Below are positions 52,997 through 64,000 of a stretch of DNA of 64,000 nt, piece by piece. The notes below the pieces were generated by a model. It was given only the letters and a program-made list of their open reading frames with translations, made no database searches and was not told the origin of the DNA. The translations under genes were made by a program, and so were the position numbers. Source of the DNA: Tetragonia tetragonoides (Eukaryota > Streptophyta > Magnoliopsida > Caryophyllales > Aizoaceae); the NCBI GenBank assembly GCA_038025085.1, contig CM076152.1, positions 36,025,501 through 36,089,500 on the forward strand. The letters run 5' to 3'. The first letter of the stretch is position 1; each line of letters opens with the position of its first letter.

Positions 52997-53775
52997 TATA
53001 TACTTCTATTGATTTTGACCCTTCTTTTATTGTTTCATAGATTATCTCTTTTACTTTTATTTTAAGAATTTTAGACATCGAATCATTGAGCAATCACTCT
53101 TTTACACTAAATTGTTGTATTTTGCTCAGAGTTGGAAGTCTCTAATACAGTTCAAATTGGGAGGCACTAAAGTGACTAATTTTAGTATTGCATCAAACCT
53201 TGAGAATCTTCCTATAATCAATAGGTTGAATTATGTGAGGATAGAAAATAACGTATGATCTAACTATCTCAATGGTGTAGTAGAATAAATGGGTGCCAAA
53301 ATTTATTTTTACTGTGTCCCAATGATAATCAGTGCCCTTCTAACTGCACCTGTGTGCTCTCATTTTGGTGGCGTCAAGTGTCGACTATGCGAAGGTATCA
53401 AGACACGTACCTTAAGAAGAAAATCACATGAGTATATAGGACTTTGTGGTAGGCAATGGAAACGATTATTTGAAAGTTTTGAAACCCCCATGGTACTTAT
53501 TTTTGACTAAACATTTTTTTTTCTTTTTCTCCTTGAGAACAACCTGAACAAGATTACCTGATATTTGGTTCCTTTCATTTTTTATAATCAAATGAAAAGC
53601 TAGCATTATAACTTTTAACACTACACTGTAGTGTCAAAGATGGCTTCAACTCCATATTATCTGTTCCAGAGTGCATGTTTATGAATAGTTATGCCTCCAT
53701 AATTTTCTAGTTCCAGTTAATGTTTAATTGTAATGAATCTTGAATTAAAATGTTGGACCAGTTAGTTGATCCAAG

Positions 53776-56700
53776 ATGACCATCACACCAAGCATTTCTG
53801 TCAGTAACGGGAACCTCGTGGTTCATGGCAAGACCATTTTGACTGGAGTGCCAGACAACATCATATTGACCCCAGGGTCAGGTGCAGGTCTTGCTGCTGG
53901 TGCATTTATCGGAGCTACTGCTGATCATAGCAAATGTCTCCATGTATTCCCCATGGGCACTTTAGAGTAAGCATCCTTGTCCATCTGTTTTAGCTTTGGT
54001 TATCTGCTTAATATGTCTGAAAGTTCAAAGTCGTTGATCTTCATCTTCAATGTCATCATCAAGTAGGTGTCTTGGACGTCTCTATTACAGCCATGCTATA
54101 CTGTAGTTGTTCTTGTTATACTGTAGTTGTTCTTGTGGATGTTCTCAACGATTAGCATTGCAAAAACTAAGATTGGTTGGACTATTAATTGTTTCCTCTA
54201 ATTCTATTTACACAGTTTGACTTCTATTTTAGGCTGTTCGACTTTAGAGGTCCCATTTTTTATTCGTAGTAGATTCTAAGGATTAAGTTTCTCCTTACAT
54301 AATTTACTCATGGCTTCTTAAAGCTGAGTAGTATGCTCTACTTGCAAGATATCATTACATTGTATGTTGGATGTTTTCAGGGGTTTGCGATTTATGTGCT
54401 GCTTCCGCTTCAAGCTGTGGTGGATGACTCAAAGGATGGGGAAGTGCGGAAAAGATATTCCCTTGGAGACACAGTTTATGATTGTGGAGAGCAAGGATGA
54501 CACTGTAGAAGGTGAACCAGATGATTCTCCCACCATCTACACTGTCTTCCTTCCCCTTTTAGAGGGCCAGTTTCGTGCTGTTCTTCAAGGGACCGAGAAG
54601 AATGAGATAGAGATTTGCTTGGAGAGTGGTGAGTTGATCTTGGCCATGAAAGTGCACGGTCTTCCTTGCATGAGTAGCACTTTTGCAGGGGCATAGCATT
54701 CTAGTTCAGTCTCATCCGATCCTTCCCATGAACTTGGGAGGTTAATGTCTGCATTTCTAAAAATAGTGGTGGAGCAATCACTAGTGCAAATCCATTCAAG
54801 ATGGTGAAGTGGTCCAATAGAATTATCATCGAAAACAACAATCAATAAATGGAGTTCATGTGGATTCGTCTTTGCATTACTAGCCCATATTATGGGCTGT
54901 GCTTTAATTAGTGCAGTCTCCTCTTGAACATGCCGCATAAGTGGGAGACTTCTGTCTGAGCTCCAAACATAGTGATGATGTAGCAGTCATTAATGCGAGT
55001 ACAATCAAGATGCAAAAATGGGCCAATTGAACTATCATTCAAATCAATTATATAGATGGAGTTCATAGCGTTTGGGAAATGAACGGTGTTCGAAAGATCA
55101 GATACGACTATGTTTTTTGCGGTTTGTGATCTGATTTTGCAGGGGACACCACTGTTCAGACCAGCCAAGGGCTTCATCTTGTTTACATGCAAGCTGGGAC
55201 CAACCCCTATGAAGTTATCAACCAGGCTGTTAAGTGAGTGCTTTCTTTTTCTTGCGCTGCCAGTTTCCGTTGACATACTCTTACTATGACATGAACCTCC
55301 AGCAAGCAGTAGTCTTGGAAACACAATGTGTAATGAATTGAAACTATTTTTCTGTAGTCTTGTGTGCTGCCTCAATTTGTATTGGGGTTATGCCATGGAA
55401 AGTTATACTCATTAGTTATGTCCCCCAATGCTAATATTCTCTGATATGCAGGGCTGTTGAGAAACATATGCAAACTTTCCGTCATCGAGAGAAGAAAAGG
55501 GTAAATGATCTTTCCTTTTGAAGGTGCCACAGATTTGTTACGTGCATCATAACTCATAAGTAAAGCTTATGATCTCTAATTTGTCTCGGTTTCTGGCAGT
55601 TGCCTAGTTTTGTTGATTGGTTTGGCTGGTGCACATGGGATGCTTTCTACACTGATGTTACAGCTGAGGGTGTAGATGAAGGCCTCAAAAGGTATGAATG
55701 CATGCTTATATAGAACAGGTTCGCGTAATTACTAATAAAGGATAACGGAGCTCTGATGCCCTGCTTATTGTAGCTTGTCAGAGGGTGGAACTCCACCACG
55801 GTTCTTGATCATAGATGATGGATGGCAGCAGATAGGAAATGAGATTGTTAAGGATGGAAACTGCATGGTGCAAGAAGGCGCTCAGTAAGTCTATTGTTTT
55901 AGGTTTCAATGTTGGTAAATATTCATTAAAAACTGTAATAGGGATTCTCAGACACTTTCTTGGATAACTGGCTGATCACTGATTGACTCTAGAATTGATG
56001 CTGCAATGTTAGCTCCAGATTATGTTGTAAAATTTTGATAGGTTTGAACACGTCAATGTCATGCTCGTGCGGGATGTAGTTGTGGGTTGTCAAATGTAGT
56101 AATCTATACACGTCCTTCCAGTTCGATCTTTAATTTGCGGAGAATGATATTGTGGTCCATGTGCTTGTGGCATCTTTTGATGAATTTATATATTATGCTT
56201 CTTTGTAGATTTGCCAATAGACTAACTGGAATCAAAGAGAATGCCAAGTTTCAAAAGAAAAAGAATGGTGAGGACAAGGATCAGGTTCCAGGCCTAAAGC
56301 ATGTTGTAGAAGAAGCCAAACAACGTCACAATGTGAAGTAAGTGCTGACAGCTTGCTGAGCCATTTCTCTATCCCATTAATTTAATTTTTCTTTTTCAAG
56401 AAAAATGTCAATATCCACTCTTGATTGCGAAAGCATAGTTGTATACCTGGATGTAATGCACTCATTTAGCTGGAATTGATGTGGACATTAACTACTCTAG
56501 CTTGTCAAACTTCATTGGTTGCTCTGTTGTTTCCAGTGGATAGTTTATGAGGACATGTTAAATCTGTGGAGCTTGTGTATGATTGGAGTATAATTTGGGT
56601 AAAATACTGAAAATTTTATTAGGGGTGTCTGAGTTGTAGATAGGTATATTTATGAAAGGTTGAAATAGATATACAACAATCATTTGAATATTTAACTGTC

Positions 56701-58866
56701 TGAACTCTGAATAAACAGCCTAGTTCAAATACCAGTGACATGCAGCATTTGATATGCCGGCTGTTAAATGTTGTCACATCAAATATACTAGTGTCTAATT
56801 CAGAAGATGGAAAAAATGATTAGCTTACATATAATTAGGTTCTCGACAGTAATTAGGATTTGTTTTCAGTAAGCTGTGAAATTCTTGTTATATCCTCCTT
56901 TTTGCAGGAGTGTGTATGTGTGGCATGCTCTGGCTGGCTATTGGGGCGGAGTCAAGCCAGCAGCTGCGGGTATGGAACACTATGATACAGCACTGGCATA
57001 CCCAGTTCAATCTCCTGGCGTACTGGGTAACCAGCCAGATGTTGTCATGGACAGCCTTTCTGTTCATGGTCTGGGATTGGTCCATCCGAAGAAGGTCTTC
57101 AATTTCTACAATGAGCTCCATGCCTATCTCGCGGCATGTGGAGTAGACGGGATCAAAGTTGATGTTCAGAATATAATTGAGACCCTTGGAGCCGGCCATG
57201 GTGGCAGAGTTTCCCTCACCCGTGCCTATCACCAGGCTCTTGAAGCCTCTATTGCCAGGAACTTCCCTGATAATGGCTGCATTTCTTGCATGTGTCACAA
57301 CACTGATGGTATCTATAGTACCAAGGAGACTGCTGTTGTGAGGGCTTCTGATGATTTCTATCCGCGTGATCCGGCCTCACACACGATTCATATATCCTCT
57401 GTGGCTTATAACTCACTCTTCCTTGGGGAGTTCATGCAACCTGATTGGGATATGTTCCATGTAAGCATAGCCTCAACTCATGTAGTTATGGTTTCTGTGT
57501 GTGCGCTGTGTGTGCAAACCTTTATAAGTATAATTATGTTATGCACGAGGGACTGACTTCAGAAATCTCTCATTTTAGAGCTTGCACCCAGCTGCAGATT
57601 ATCATGCAGCAGCTCGTGCAGTTGGTGGAAGCCCAATCTATGTGAGGTACGGACATGGATAAAGTTTACATTCTTAACGAAAGAAAATGTCAAGGGGGGG
57701 GGGGATGTGGTATGAATTAGAAATTTGGTAAAGGTTTAAGATTTTAAAATGTTAATGACTGAGGAATCTAATATTCTCCTTTCTACAGTGATAAACCAGG
57801 GTTTCACAACTTTGAGCTATTGAAGAAGCTGGTCCTCCCTGATGGGTCAGTGCTCCGTGCTCGTCTGCCTGGAAGGCCTACTCGTGATTGCCTCTTTAAT
57901 GACCCAGCCAGAGATGGGACCAGGTGTGTATCTTTCCACATTAAGTTATTTTATACAAATCATTGTTATTTTAATCACATTTTGAAACTTGTGACCAAGA
58001 CGGTGATTCACATTGCAGTTTGCTCAAAATCTGGAACAAGAACAATTGTTCTGGTGTGGTTGGTGTGTTCAACTGCCAAGGCGCCGGTTGGTGCAAGATT
58101 GAGAAAAAGACTCGCATCCACGATACATCTCCTGGAACCCTCACTGGTTCTGTCCGTGCCACTGACGTGGATTCTATTGCCGAAGTTGCTGGTCAAGGCT
58201 GGAATGGGGATGTGGTGGTGTATTTGTACCGAGCAGGTAAGTTTTGTCAAGGAGTCTACAATATCCAGGGTACTTTTGATGGAAACCTTTGTAGAGAATA
58301 TGAGATAAGTAGCATTCTAACAATTGCAAACTTGAATCTCAGGGGAATTGGTTCGCTTACCCAAAGGAGCTTCACTTCCGGTGACTCTCAAAGTCCGGGA
58401 ATATGAACTCTTCCATTTCTGCCCCATCAAGGTGAGTTCTATATTAGCTAATCCTTTTAAAGGTTTGCTTTCTATTCAGAAGATAACGAAGTTTTAAAGA
58501 TGAGGCTAACAACCTTTATCATGATAATGTGTGCAGGAAATCACAAGCAGCATTTCATTTGCCCCAATTGGCCTGCTTGATATGTTCAATGGCAGTGGAG
58601 CAGTAGACCAATTTGATGTGCAATTAACATCTGAAAATAAAACAGAACACTCCGATGGTGAGAAGCGATCCCCAAGTGCTTCCATCCAGCTCAAAGTGAG
58701 AGGCTGTGGCCGGTTTGGAGCTTACTCTTCTCAATGCCCCCTCAAATGTACTGTTGGAGGTGCCGACAATGGATTCAACTATGATGCAGAAACCTGCTTG
58801 CTAACCCTCACTCTGCCCGTCCCCCAAGAGGAGATGTACAGATGGCCAGTTGAGATTCAGGTGTAA
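53776..58866 (+). CDS. RFS1: Raffinose synthase/seed imbibition protein family (GH36)
   Basis: Thirteen coding exons: 53776-53966, 54381-54628, 55143-55233, 55452-55500, 55600-55691, 55774-55884, 56209-56337, 56908-57460, 57579-57646, 57789-57923, 58019-58236, 58343-58431, 58537-58866. Total 2304 nt, 767 aa, close to the usual 750-780. It resembles Arabidopsis At1g55740, annotated galactinol-sucrose galactosyltransferase 1 (SIP1 type). The protein has no signal peptide ([16 protein letters not shown]) and should be cytosolic. GH36 motifs: '[14 protein letters not shown]' and 'IDDGWQQ'; 'GIKVDVQN' with the likely nucleophile Asp-389; '[11 protein letters not shown]' with the likely acid/base Asp-452. 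Members transfer galactose from galactinol to sucrose or hydrolyse galactosides at alkaline pH. Which activity applies to this clade is not decided by sequence. The gene looks intact. Confidence 0.94.
54690..55110 (-). repeat. Duplicated coding-like fragment in intron 2, minus strand
   Basis: Two diverged copies lie side by side. On the minus strand they encode '[19 protein letters not shown]' (near 55040) and '[18 protein letters not shown]' (near 54830). Nucleotide motifs such as 'atggagttcat' and 'aattgaactatcat/aatagaattatcat' recur at about 200-bp spacing. They look like exon fragments of an unrelated gene. A DUF295/F-box-type source is possible but not shown. Stops interrupt longer frames. 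Confidence 0.5.
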
Positions 58867-59300
58867 ATGAATCTTTCAAAGCATTAGTTGACATCAGTTG
58901 GATTGTTACCTCTTCGCATGAGCATGTGGCCGCACCAGCTAACCAGCAGTGGCAGTGCTGGTCGCGGTTTTGGTCCGTTGGTGTATGATCACGAAATTGA
59001 CCAAGAGGTGGGGGGCTTATTTATGATTGTTCTCAGTGTATTGTAGAGAAATTAGTGAGAGGAATGCAATGAAGAATACAGGGGGGAAACTCTACTCTTT
59101 GTTCATACTTCTCTTAAAGCAATAAGAATCCATGTCTTTATTGTTTCTCTAATGTTTATGTGATTTATGACCTCTGTTATTTGTGGATTGTCATATGTTT
59201 TGAGAGTATTTCTGCTTAAAACAAAATCTAATTCTTTCTCTATGTGTTGATTCTCTTTTTCCTACGAATGCACACTGCGCAAATTTATTATTCTGGTAAA
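58867..59300. other. 3' UTR and flank of the raffinose synthase-type gene
   Basis: Downstream of the TAA stop at 58864-58866. 'aagcaataagaatcc' near 59115 could contain the polyadenylation signal. No other gene. Confidence 0.5.
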
Positions 59301-61155
59301 CTAGGAGTAAATCCGTGCTACGCACGAATGGTCAAATTATCACTATATATAAATATATAATATTGTATTGTTTTTGACAATTTTTTTTTTATTGGTTTTT
59401 CAAAATTGTACAAATATATAGTCACCCATCCAAATATTTTAATCATGTCATATTACTTATATTTCATTCCTATATATAAATATCCATCATTTGTCACCTA
59501 ATATGCTATTGTATCCAATACATATTGCTTTACAAATGGTGAATCAAAAAGTAACCCTTCTCCCTTTTCAACCCGTATCTCAAAAATATTAATTACATAT
59601 CACTTGTTAGGTGTATAGATTACCCTCAAATAAAAAGCTTAATTAAATATGTAACCCTCTTGTCATATAACCAAAGATTAATCTTATAAATTCAAATCAA
59701 TGATAAGACTAGATAACCTATGCGTTTATACCAAGTAATAGATTTTTTTATTAAATATTTGCAGTCTTGATCAAGTTGTTACTTAATATGTGTCTTTATT
59801 TCTAAATCGCTCATCTGAAAGTCAAAAGGCTAATAGATGTAAAATAAAATAAAACAAATAAAATAACACCAACTAAGATTGTGCATTTATGATAATATCA
59901 ACATAAAAGACATTTAATATTTTATAAAAAAAATTCATTTACCTTGTTTTTAAATAATAATTTATGCATGCATTTCACCAAAATGACCCACAAATATTGT
60001 ACATATAAAAATGATTAACCACTAATATTGTGCCACTAAAATGGGCAACTATCTTATGCATAAACTATCTCTAAATATTATTTTGTATTTGTTATAATTT
60101 TTCTATAAAGTATACATAACTTTATAAAGATAACTAAAGAATAATAAGTTGGTGACTCAATGTCTAAATACATTGCATGTAGTACTTTTCTACAAATATT
60201 CGTTGAATGTCAATTGTCACGTAATCGGCGCTTGTACATACCCACAAAAACAGAATTGCAACGTCCTTATAAATATCATTCAAATAAATATCACTTGCAA
60301 CGTACCCTGCCCATAAATCTATAAATATAAATAAAATTTGATAAAAATTGATGACTCTATATGTAACTATTGTCATATTACCTGTGCTTACCCTCCCTAA
60401 TATTAAGACTTGTATCACTTGCCATGTCATAGTACTATTACTGTCATACCCACAAATCACAATAATCAATCTAATGGTGACTCAAAATGTAATCGTTCTT
60501 ATATTATTTGCGCATATACCTATAAATATTTTTTTTTGTTTTTGGAGGGGACCTGCAAATAGTTGTTAGATATCACTTGCATACGTACCTATAAATATAA
60601 AATTTAATAAAAAATAATGACCCAAATTATAGTACAAAAAATGGTAAGAGCAGTAACTCAAAATATAACTCTTGTAACTACACTTTTGCTTATCCTAGCA
60701 AATATTAGTCACATATCAATTGGTCACTGTTCACATAACCTCCAGCTTGGCCCACAAATAAACAAACTTTAGGTAAAAGATAAATAGTTTGTCCAAACTA
60801 TTATTTACCATGTGCATCATTAATCAAAAAATAAAAGTTGAAATGCTAAGTCAAATTCAATCTACAATATAAGAAATTAAAAAGATAGTAAAATTATTAT
60901 ATTTTTTTTTATAGTTATACAATTTTATGCGATTATATTATCTTTTATATCATTAACTTCATAAAGTATGCCAAAACTTTAACAGAAGTCATGAACACTC
61001 CCTAATAATTTACATCATTTATGTTTATTAACTATCTAATCATTACACCTCTTCAAAAAAGAAGAAATAAATTTTAATTAATGGCTTAGGTATAAGCCAA
61101 CCAGAGAGTGAAACTTGTCACTTTACCAGCGCTTATACCCAAAAATCTATATATA
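59301..61155 (-). mobile_element. Probable Helitron, minus strand, 3' end at left
   Basis: On the minus strand the left end reads 'cgtgcgtagcacg' (a hairpin with 5-bp stem), then 'gatttactc' and CTAG, followed outside by T. A hairpin about ten bases before CTAG|T is the Helitron 3' signature. The interior is extremely AT-rich with no coding content. The matching 5' TC end is not certain and could lie before 61155, so the extent is a guess. Confidence 0.5.
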
Positions 61156-61943
61156 CTAGGTTTTATTCCCCGTGCTACGCACATGCTCGTAAAATAATTT
61201 TATGAATATATATATTTAATTCTCAGTATTATAATGCTTAAAATATTTGAAGTAAAATTATTAATACTATTGATAAAATACATTTTACCTTATTTTTGCA
61301 AAGACTTTATCCATATGATGCATGCTAATTCTTGGAAATGATATTTTAATTCCATTGTCATTTGTAATGATCGGATTGGATAAACTTAGATAGAGAATAA
61401 AAGCAATATATGTACACTAATTTTAATAAGTAATTCAATTAATTAAAAAAATGAATAAACTCATTCTGCATTAACGGTATATGTGCACTAAAAGTTGATA
61501 CCTCATACTTGTTTTATACCGCACAACTAAAACTATGTGACAAAGTTGTCCACATGTGCCGTCTACATGTCATCTTCACACGGAAAATTTCTCTTATGTG
61601 ACGTCCTACATGTCATCAGACTCATTATCGCACGAAAAGGACCCAACGTTTATAGGATACATATACATATATATCTCATTTTGAAGCGTTTTTCAAATCC
61701 AATCCAACGGAGTCAGATTTATAATTTTTTGCTTTAGATAACTAAAGTTATTTAATTTTGTAATTTGAAAATATGCTAATAAATATGTAATTAAGTCAAC
61801 TAATAATAAGACATTAATGATGGATGATATGTCGTGCTATGTGGCAAGGTAATGCTTACGTGTCAGCTTATGTGTCATGCCCACACGACGTGACTTGCCT
61901 ATGTTGCATCCCACGTGTCGGCACTACACGAATAAGGACCCAG

Positions 61944-61990
<47 letters not shown>

Positions 61991-61999
61991 GATATTAGA
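61156..61999 (-). mobile_element. Probable second Helitron, minus strand
   Basis: The minus strand at the left end reads 'gtgcgtagcac', then 'ggggaataaaac' and CTAG with T outside, again the Helitron 3' signature. The same kind of end occurs at 59301 and 62232. Two similar segments ('cgcacgaaaaggaccca' near 61630 and 'cacgaataaggaccca' near 61927) may be 5' parts of two nested copies. The right boundary is uncertain. Confidence 0.5.
61945..61988. repeat. (TA)n microsatellite
   Basis: A TA run of about 20 units near the presumed 5' end of a Helitron copy. Confidence 0.9.
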
Positions 62000-62162
62000 T
62001 TAGATTAATGCATGCAGTACAAAATATTTGCAATTTAGAAATTTGAAAGGAAAAAAAAAAACACCTCACTTTTTCTAATTAAAATTTTGATTATTAATTC
62101 TGATCAAAATATAATCTTCCACGTTATTAGCTGTTGAACACAATGTTCATTTATTAATGAAA

Positions 62163-62690
62163 TTAAAATACCTTTCCGTAATTAGGATATCGTTATTAGT
62201 TGTTAAACACAATGTTCATTTATTAATGAAACTAGTAATGATGTCCGTGCGATGCACGGGTTAAGTTGTATATTTTTATTATTTTATTTGTTATTTTATT
62301 CTTCAATATTATATATTTTAAAATATATTTACGCTAATTAAAATTGGATATGATCATTAAACATATTGTAAATGCATCTCATTTTGAAATATTTTCCGAT
62401 GCGAATACGATGGTACAAATATTATTTTTTTTGAAGATGTGTAAAATATTACATTTGCTTTTGAAGTTTCGACAAAGATTAAGTTATAACACTTATAAAA
62501 CTCTAGTTATTCATCACAAGTCAAACTCTCAATTTTATTTTTTTTAAAAATTAATCGAATAATACATTTAATGATGTGGCATGGTTAAAAACTCACGAAA
62601 TATGCCAGCTTTATATATATAGAGAAGATTAAAATACCTTTCCTTAATTAGGATATCGTTATTAGCTGTTAAACACAGTGTTTAGATCAG
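62163..62690. repeat. Direct repeat split by a Helitron
   Basis: 'ttaaaatacctttccgtaat' followed by 'taggatatcgttattag' and 'tgttaaacaca' occurs at 62163-62231 and again at 62629-62685 with few changes. A partial third copy lies at about 62118-62162. The copies were adjacent before the Helitron at 62232-62628 inserted. Confidence 0.85.
62232..62628 (-). mobile_element. Non-autonomous Helitron, 397 bp
   Basis: On the minus strand it starts 'TCTTCTCTATATATATAAAG' after an A and ends with the hairpin 'cccgtgcatcgcacgg' followed by 'acatcatta' and CTAG before a T. Insertion between A and T without duplication is the Helitron rule. The uninterrupted version of the flanking repeat at 62156-62170 gives the empty site exactly ('aatgaaa|ttaaaa'). 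No coding content, so it relies on helicase from elsewhere. Confidence 0.9.
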
Positions 62691-62781
62691 CTTGTTTCTC
62701 AAGCTAATAACTGACTGTCCTAGTACAGTATTTTTCTATTATGGAAAGTAAACTTATCCTCTAGTGTGTCTTTTCTAGTCC

Positions 62782-62790
62782 TATATATAT
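62782..62790 (+). promoter_or_regulatory. TATA box of the RING-H2 gene
   Basis: 'tatatatat' lies 95-103 bp before the start codon, with a normal-looking short leader between. It is placed well for initiation near 62815-62820. Confidence 0.65.
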
Positions 62791-62884
62791 TAGGCTACTT
62801 GTATTTATCTAAGGTCTTTTCTATAAACCCCAACATAGAAATAATCAGAAAGTTAAGAAAAAGACTTGTTCATTATAGTTAATC

Positions 62885-63541
62885 ATGGTGCAATTTGCAG
62901 TGAGATTCTTGGTGCAATTTGGCTTACGAGAAACAAATACTTGCTCATATGGTGACGAACGTCGTAATACGGTGACATATGAGTCCCCGTTTACCAATTA
63001 TTCTCCCATCCTTACACTCAAATCCAATGACCAAGAGAGTTGGTCTGAAACCAAGAAAGCCTTGATTTCTCTTCTAGGGGACGACCTCAACTTCCATGAA
63101 AAGATCATACAAGCGTTACGGACTCAAGTTGAGAACATCGTTGCTCATATTGCTGATCAAGCGGGCTTGGTCTCGATTGATGTCGAGATTCGACAGATTA
63201 CTGAGAGTGTGATCGACAACCTTTATGAGAGGTATCTTGATATCCATTTGGGAGCAAAGTGGGGTATCCGGATCCTCAACCTAGAGAGGATGAAGGCTAA
63301 GGAAGCTTTATTACTGCAAGACGACGATGATGATGAAGTGATCACTTGTGCTATATGCCTTAACGATTTAGTGGAAGTTGTTGATGATGATGATGATGAT
63401 TATGAGGATGAAATATGTGCTATGAAGTTGCCATGTAATCATCTTTACCATGAAAGCTGCATTGTTGAATGGCTTAAGAACCACGATGACTGTTCTCTTT
63501 GCCACTCTTCTTGCCTCTCCAGTGGCGAATGTCCACCATGA
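62885..63541 (+). CDS. RING-H2 zinc-finger protein, probable E3 ubiquitin ligase
   Basis: Intronless, 218 aa. The C-terminal RING-H2 finger has the full ligand set: Cys155, Cys158, Cys184, His186, His189, Cys192, Cys203, Cys206. It should recruit an E2 and transfer ubiquitin. The loop between the second and third ligand is unusually long and acidic (25 residues with a DDDDDDYEDE run), and a second acidic run (DDDDDE) lies just before the finger. The N-terminal 140 residues have no recognised domain, membrane segment or signal peptide. The start is the first ATG after a good TATA box. This layout, a variable N-terminus and a C-terminal RING-H2, is typical of large, fast-duplicating plant families. 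Substrate unknown. Confidence 0.85.
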   Translation: MVQFAVRFLVQFGLRETNTCSYGDERRNTVTYESPFTNYSPILTLKSNDQESWSETKKALISLLGDDLNFHEKIIQALRTQVENIVAHIADQAGLVSIDVEIRQITESVIDNLYERYLDIHLGAKWGIRILNLERMKAKEALLLQDDDDDEVITCAICLNDLVEVVDDDDDDYEDEICAMKLPCNHLYHESCIVEWLKNHDDCSLCHSSCLSSGECPP

Positions 63542-64000
63542 TCGTTCTTAGTTTCGCTTAGTAGGGTGCGCCCACTTGGATGGGGTGCGGGGCTAGACCC
63601 TGCAAGAAGAGCTTTCCTTGTCTTTATCCTCACTTTTAGGATGAAAATTCGGAAGGCCACCACCATCCTTGTGAAGGCTTATTTCCCCTTGTTTTGGTTA
63701 AATGAATGATATTACATTTAACAAAGAAAATAACTTCTTGCTTGGCAGTAATTTGTTTGTGAGTGCAGGATATATCCTAAATGAACGTTTGTTTTCATCA
63801 AGTCCTTTTCCAATTAACTTGTTTGAGATATAATTCAACAGCTTTAATATGAGATGGAGACTAGAATGATAGCAAGATAGTAGTACTATTTTATCAATTT
63901 ACCTTGGTGAAACGGATTAAACCATTGAACTTGATATAATATGACGTATTACGCAATAATTACTGGCTGAGAGTACAGAGAATTGATGCAATTACTCTTA
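63542..64000. other. 3' flank of the RING-H2 gene, no further gene
   Basis: Probably includes the 3' UTR to about 63735. Minus-strand frames overlapping the end of the RING gene are without recognisable domains. Nothing else supported up to the window end. Confidence 0.5.

Noticed and set aside
54364..54696. Single continuous exon from 54364 to 54696 in the raffinose synthase-type gene
   Set aside because: The family protein matches only 54381-54628, with a splice acceptor before and a donor after. The extra residues are intron translation.

Overview
This is nuclear DNA from a flowering plant, most likely a eudicot. The genes have many short exons with GT-AG introns in AT-rich DNA. Intergenic space and long introns are full of plant-type transposons: Copia, TRIM, tRNA-derived SINEs, Stowaway- and Tourist-like MITEs, Mutator-like and hAT elements, and Helitrons. 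I cannot fix the species.

Left part (1-13300): a degenerate tandem array, a foldback element, a decayed tandem MYB4R1/SNAPC4-like pseudogene (2415-4640), a Tourist-like MITE with a long ATT microsatellite, and one intact gene, a group-4 remorin on the minus strand (7645-9208, two exons). 13327-20083 holds an intronless TPR-protein gene or pseudogene split by a very young minus-strand Copia element (14596-19676; LTRs identical by eye; 5-bp target duplication).

Middle (20600-42810): a 14-exon gene for the plastid TypA/BipA translational GTPase (21215-36652, SVR3-like, 695 aa). Its introns host a Stowaway-like MITE, SINE fragments, a 1.6-kb TIR element with internal coding-like repeats, and a foldback element. 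It is followed by a seven-exon calcium-dependent protein kinase gene of the CPK7/8/14/32 type (39229-42808, 530 aa), whose first intron holds a Mutator-like foldback element.

Right part (42810-64000): a gene-free stretch with a GC-rich Pack-MULE candidate (46006-47065), a Stowaway-like MITE and a SINE. Then comes a 13-coding-exon raffinose synthase/seed imbibition protein gene (53776-58866, 767 aa), with a probable upstream leader exon near 50700-50965 and a leader intron carrying a TRIM and a hAT MITE. An AT-rich block of Helitron termini follows (59300-62630), then an intronless RING-H2 protein gene (62885-63541).

The intact genes are unrelated in pathway: a membrane-scaffold remorin, plastid translation, Ca2+ signalling, galactoside metabolism and ubiquitin ligation. 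There is no operon-like logic. Exon boundaries were set by reading splice sites by eye against remembered family proteins; frames were checked by summing exon lengths, and all totals divide by three. I found no convincing new biological system. The most informative features are the datable and nested transposon insertions.
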